A stretch of DNA of 7,587 nt from Pseudomonadota bacterium (lineage in GTDB: Bacteria; Pseudomonadota; Gammaproteobacteria; Burkholderiales; Sulfuricellaceae), in contig JAJXTJ010000044.1 of NCBI GenBank assembly GCA_021783895.1, positions 1 to 7,587 on the forward strand. The letters are read 5' to 3'. Every line of letters begins with the position of its first letter. Position 1 is the first letter of the stretch. The notes beneath the pieces are model-generated. The model saw only the letters and a program-made list of their open reading frames with translations. It was not told the DNA's origin and made no database searches. A program made the translations under genes and the position numbers. Below are positions 6,173 to 7,587 of the stretch, piece after piece.

Positions 6173-6212
6173 TTACCAACACCCTGCCGGAGTTCCGGCA
6201 GGGTGTTGGTAA
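6173..6212. repeat. Perfect 19-bp hairpin between dsrB and dsrE
   Basis: Arms 6173-6191 and 6194-6212 are exact reverse complements (core CCAACACCCTGCCGG), separated by two bases. It starts eight bases after the dsrB stop codon in transcription order. No U-run follows in the sense direction (the next bases are AATCG), so a strong intrinsic terminator is unlikely. Its position right at the 3' end of dsrB fits a stem that blocks 3' exonucleases and protects the dsrAB message, or a partial attenuator. Confidence 0.85.
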
Positions 6213-6219
6213 ACCAGTA

Positions 6220-7290
6220 TTAGAACCGGATGTGCGTGGAAGCATTCAGCGTCGCACGAGCACCGCGCCAATTATCGATATGGTATTTGGTGAAAGGCAG
6301 ACCGGTTTTCTCGAAGAATTGCGGCCAGCCGATGCGGTCCACCCAGTCTGACATGCGTTCCCAAGGCTTGGCATCCGCCTTGTAAACGCGCAGGATGTTC
6401 TTCACTACCGCACCGACTTCAGGCCAGCGCGGTGCATTGTTGGGCAGACCGGAAGCAACCATCTTGTGGAAGGTCGGACGGATACGGGCGTTGGAGTTCT
6501 TGCCGCCAACCCAGATCGCGATCTTGGAATACTCGGGATCGTTGATCTGCATCGGTGGGCAGGGAGGGAAACAAGCGCCGCAACACATGCACTTGGATTC
6601 GTCAATTTCCAGGGAGGGCTTGCCATTCACCAGGGCGGGACGGATTGCAGCCACTGGGCAACGCGCAACCACGGTCGGACGTTCGCAGGCGTTGGCCACC
6701 AGATCATGATTGATCTTTGGCGGTTTGGTGTGCTGCATAATGATCGCGATATCCGCCTGGCCGCCGCAGTTAATCTCGCAGCAGGAGGTGGACATTTTGA
6801 CGCGGTTAGGCATCTCTTCGTGGATGAACTCTTCATACAATTCATCCATCAGCGCCTTCACCACGCCCGAAGCATCGGTACCAGGAATGTCGCAATGCAG
6901 AAAGCCCTGGGTGTGTGCAACCATGGATACCGAGGGACCTGTGCCGCCAATCGGGAAGCCGTGCTTGCCCAGTTCGGCAATCAGCGGAGCCACTTTCGAT
7001 TCGTCCGCGACCATGTACTCGATATTGCTGCGAGTGGTGAAACGGACATAACCATCGGCAAACTTGTCTGCGATGTCGCACAGGGTGCGAATGGTGTAAA
7101 CGTCCATCTGACGCTGGGTACCGGCACGCACCGTCCAGATTTGATCGCCGTTATGGGCGACATGGTGCAGCACGCCTGGACGGGGACGATCGTGGTATTT
7201 CCAGTTGCCATAGTTTTTCTTCATCAGCGGGTGCAGGTACTGCACATGGTCGGGTACGCCGCTCTCAATCGGTTCACGCATTTCAGTCAT
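6220..7290 (-). CDS. dsrB: DsrB, beta subunit of reverse dissimilatory sulfite reductase
   Basis: DsrB pairs with DsrA in the cytoplasmic alpha2-beta2 siroheme enzyme. In sulfur oxidizers this enzyme converts DsrC-bound sulfur to sulfite. The protein has 356 residues from the ATG at 7290. The siroheme/[4Fe-4S] region shows Cys170, 171 and 175 in STSCCEINCGGQADIAI, followed by Cys202 and Cys211 (VVARCPVAAIRP). An inserted ferredoxin module follows, with Cys234-237-240-244 in CMCCGACFPPC. The N-terminal pattern with QYLHPLMKKNYGNW and RFTTRSNIEYM is typical of the family. The start is fixed by GGAGAG at 7300-7295 before the ATG; a TTG four codons further upstream overlaps this site and is not credible. 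dsrA ends 52 bases upstream. Confidence 0.97.
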   Translation of the reverse strand: MTEMREPIESGVPDHVQYLHPLMKKNYGNWKYHDRPRPGVLHHVAHNGDQIWTVRAGTQRQMDVYTIRTLCDIADKFADGYVRFTTRSNIEYMVADESKVAPLIAELGKHGFPIGGTGPSVSMVAHTQGFLHCDIPGTDASGVVKALMDELYEEFIHEEMPNRVKMSTSCCEINCGGQADIAIIMQHTKPPKINHDLVANACERPTVVARCPVAAIRPALVNGKPSLEIDESKCMCCGACFPPCPPMQINDPEYSKIAIWVGGKNSNARIRPTFHKMVASGLPNNAPRWPEVGAVVKNILRVYKADAKPWERMSDWVDRIGWPQFFEKTGLPFTKYHIDNWRGARATLNASTHIRF

Positions 7291-7294
7291 TATT

Positions 7295-7300
7295 CTCTCC
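7295..7300 (-). promoter_or_regulatory. Ribosome binding site deciding the dsrB start
   Basis: GGAGAG in the sense strand lies four bases before the ATG at 7290-7288. It overlaps the alternative in-frame TTG at 7302, which is thereby excluded. Confidence 0.75.
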
Positions 7301-7342
7301 AAACACTTTTATCTAAAGTTTCCTGAGGCTAAATGCCAAGCA

Positions 7343-7587
7343 TCAAGCCGCGTTCGCTTTGCGCTGGTTGGCCTTCTCGACTTCCTCGTCCCAGCCGTCA
7401 GTACGCACATAAGGATTGGCGCGCGGCTGCAGTACCATGCTCGCGTCGATATCGCGACCAATACCTTCCAGGAAATTGACCAAGCCGATGCGATCGATCA
7501 TTTCGCCGGTGCGCTCGTGCTCCAGGGCATTTTCGGCGAAGAAGTCGATGGCGTCCTGAGCGAGCTGATTCAAGGCATCGAAATCCT
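7343..7587 (-). CDS. dsrA: DsrA, alpha subunit of reverse dissimilatory sulfite reductase (C-terminal fragment)
   Basis: Only the last 80 codons or so are present; the reading frame stays open to the high-coordinate edge of the window, so the start lies outside. The fragment ends in TGA at 7345-7343. It contains the DsrA C-terminal pattern with NALEHERTGEMIDRIGLVNF and VLQPRANPYVRTDGWDEEV, ending in a short Lys/Asn/Ala tail. No metal-binding cysteines fall in this part; the siroheme and cluster residues lie upstream, outside the window. The identification rests on these C-terminal sequences and on the position 52 bases before dsrB in the same direction. DsrA and DsrB together form the catalytic core of the pathway. 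Confidence 0.93.
   Translation of the reverse strand, partial: DFDALNQLAQDAIDFFAENALEHERTGEMIDRIGLVNFLEGIGRDIDASMVLQPRANPYVRTDGWDEEVEKANQRKANAA

Noticed and set aside
6173..6212. Hairpin after dsrB as the operon's terminator
   Set aside because: No U-run follows in the sense direction, and the downstream genes belong to the same pathway without a visible new promoter.
6466..7326. Open frame of 286 codons on the plus strand, antisense to dsrB
   Set aside because: It overlaps dsrB completely and its composition mirrors the dsrB codons; no family resemblance.

Overview
The window holds one co-directional operon on the minus strand. It is the oxidative (reverse) dissimilatory sulfite reductase cluster of a sulfur-oxidizing proteobacterium. 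In transcription order, from high to low coordinates, it reads dsrA (3' end only), dsrB, dsrE, dsrF, dsrH, dsrC, dsrM, dsrK, dsrL and dsrJ (5' end only). This matches the A-B-E-F-H-C-M-K-L-J part of the classical dsr operon known from Allochromatium vinosum. The presence of dsrEFH and dsrL shows that the pathway runs in the oxidizing direction. The moderately GC-rich sequence and protein features fit a beta- or gammaproteobacterium, perhaps a Gallionella-, Sulfuricella- or Thiobacillus-like betaproteobacterium. The genus cannot be fixed from this sequence alone.

Layout. 7587-6220 carries the siroheme sulfite reductase subunits DsrA (C-terminus) and DsrB. 6139-5044 carries the sulfur-relay proteins DsrE, DsrF and DsrH, followed at 5014-4682 by their partner DsrC. 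4549-3800 and 3736-2201 carry DsrM and DsrK, the membrane and cytoplasmic halves of the quinone-linked DsrMKJOP complex. 2115-76 carries DsrL, the FAD/NAD(P) iron-sulfur oxidoreductase. 73-1 opens dsrJ, the triheme cytochrome subunit. No gene-free stretch exceeds about 130 bases.

How the genes work together (known from the family). Sulfane sulfur is passed through DsrE2/TusA-type carriers to Cys78 of DsrE in the DsrEFH complex and then to the C-terminal cysteines of DsrC. DsrAB oxidizes DsrC-bound sulfur to sulfite. DsrL is thought to take the electrons from DsrAB to NAD+. DsrMKJOP is thought to re-oxidize DsrC and exchange electrons with quinone and periplasm.

The gene content is standard. 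The non-coding parts are less ordinary. The four spacers of 60-130 bases (dsrB-dsrE, dsrC-dsrM, dsrM-dsrK, dsrK-dsrL) each contain a distinct inverted repeat, while the short spacers do not. The dsrC-dsrM stem is fully paired only in the sense transcript, because all three of its mismatches become G-U pairs. DsrL also appears to carry an extra segment of about 35 residues beside its NAD(P)-binding motif. I see no mobile genes, RNA genes, CRISPR arrays or new defence or metabolic system.
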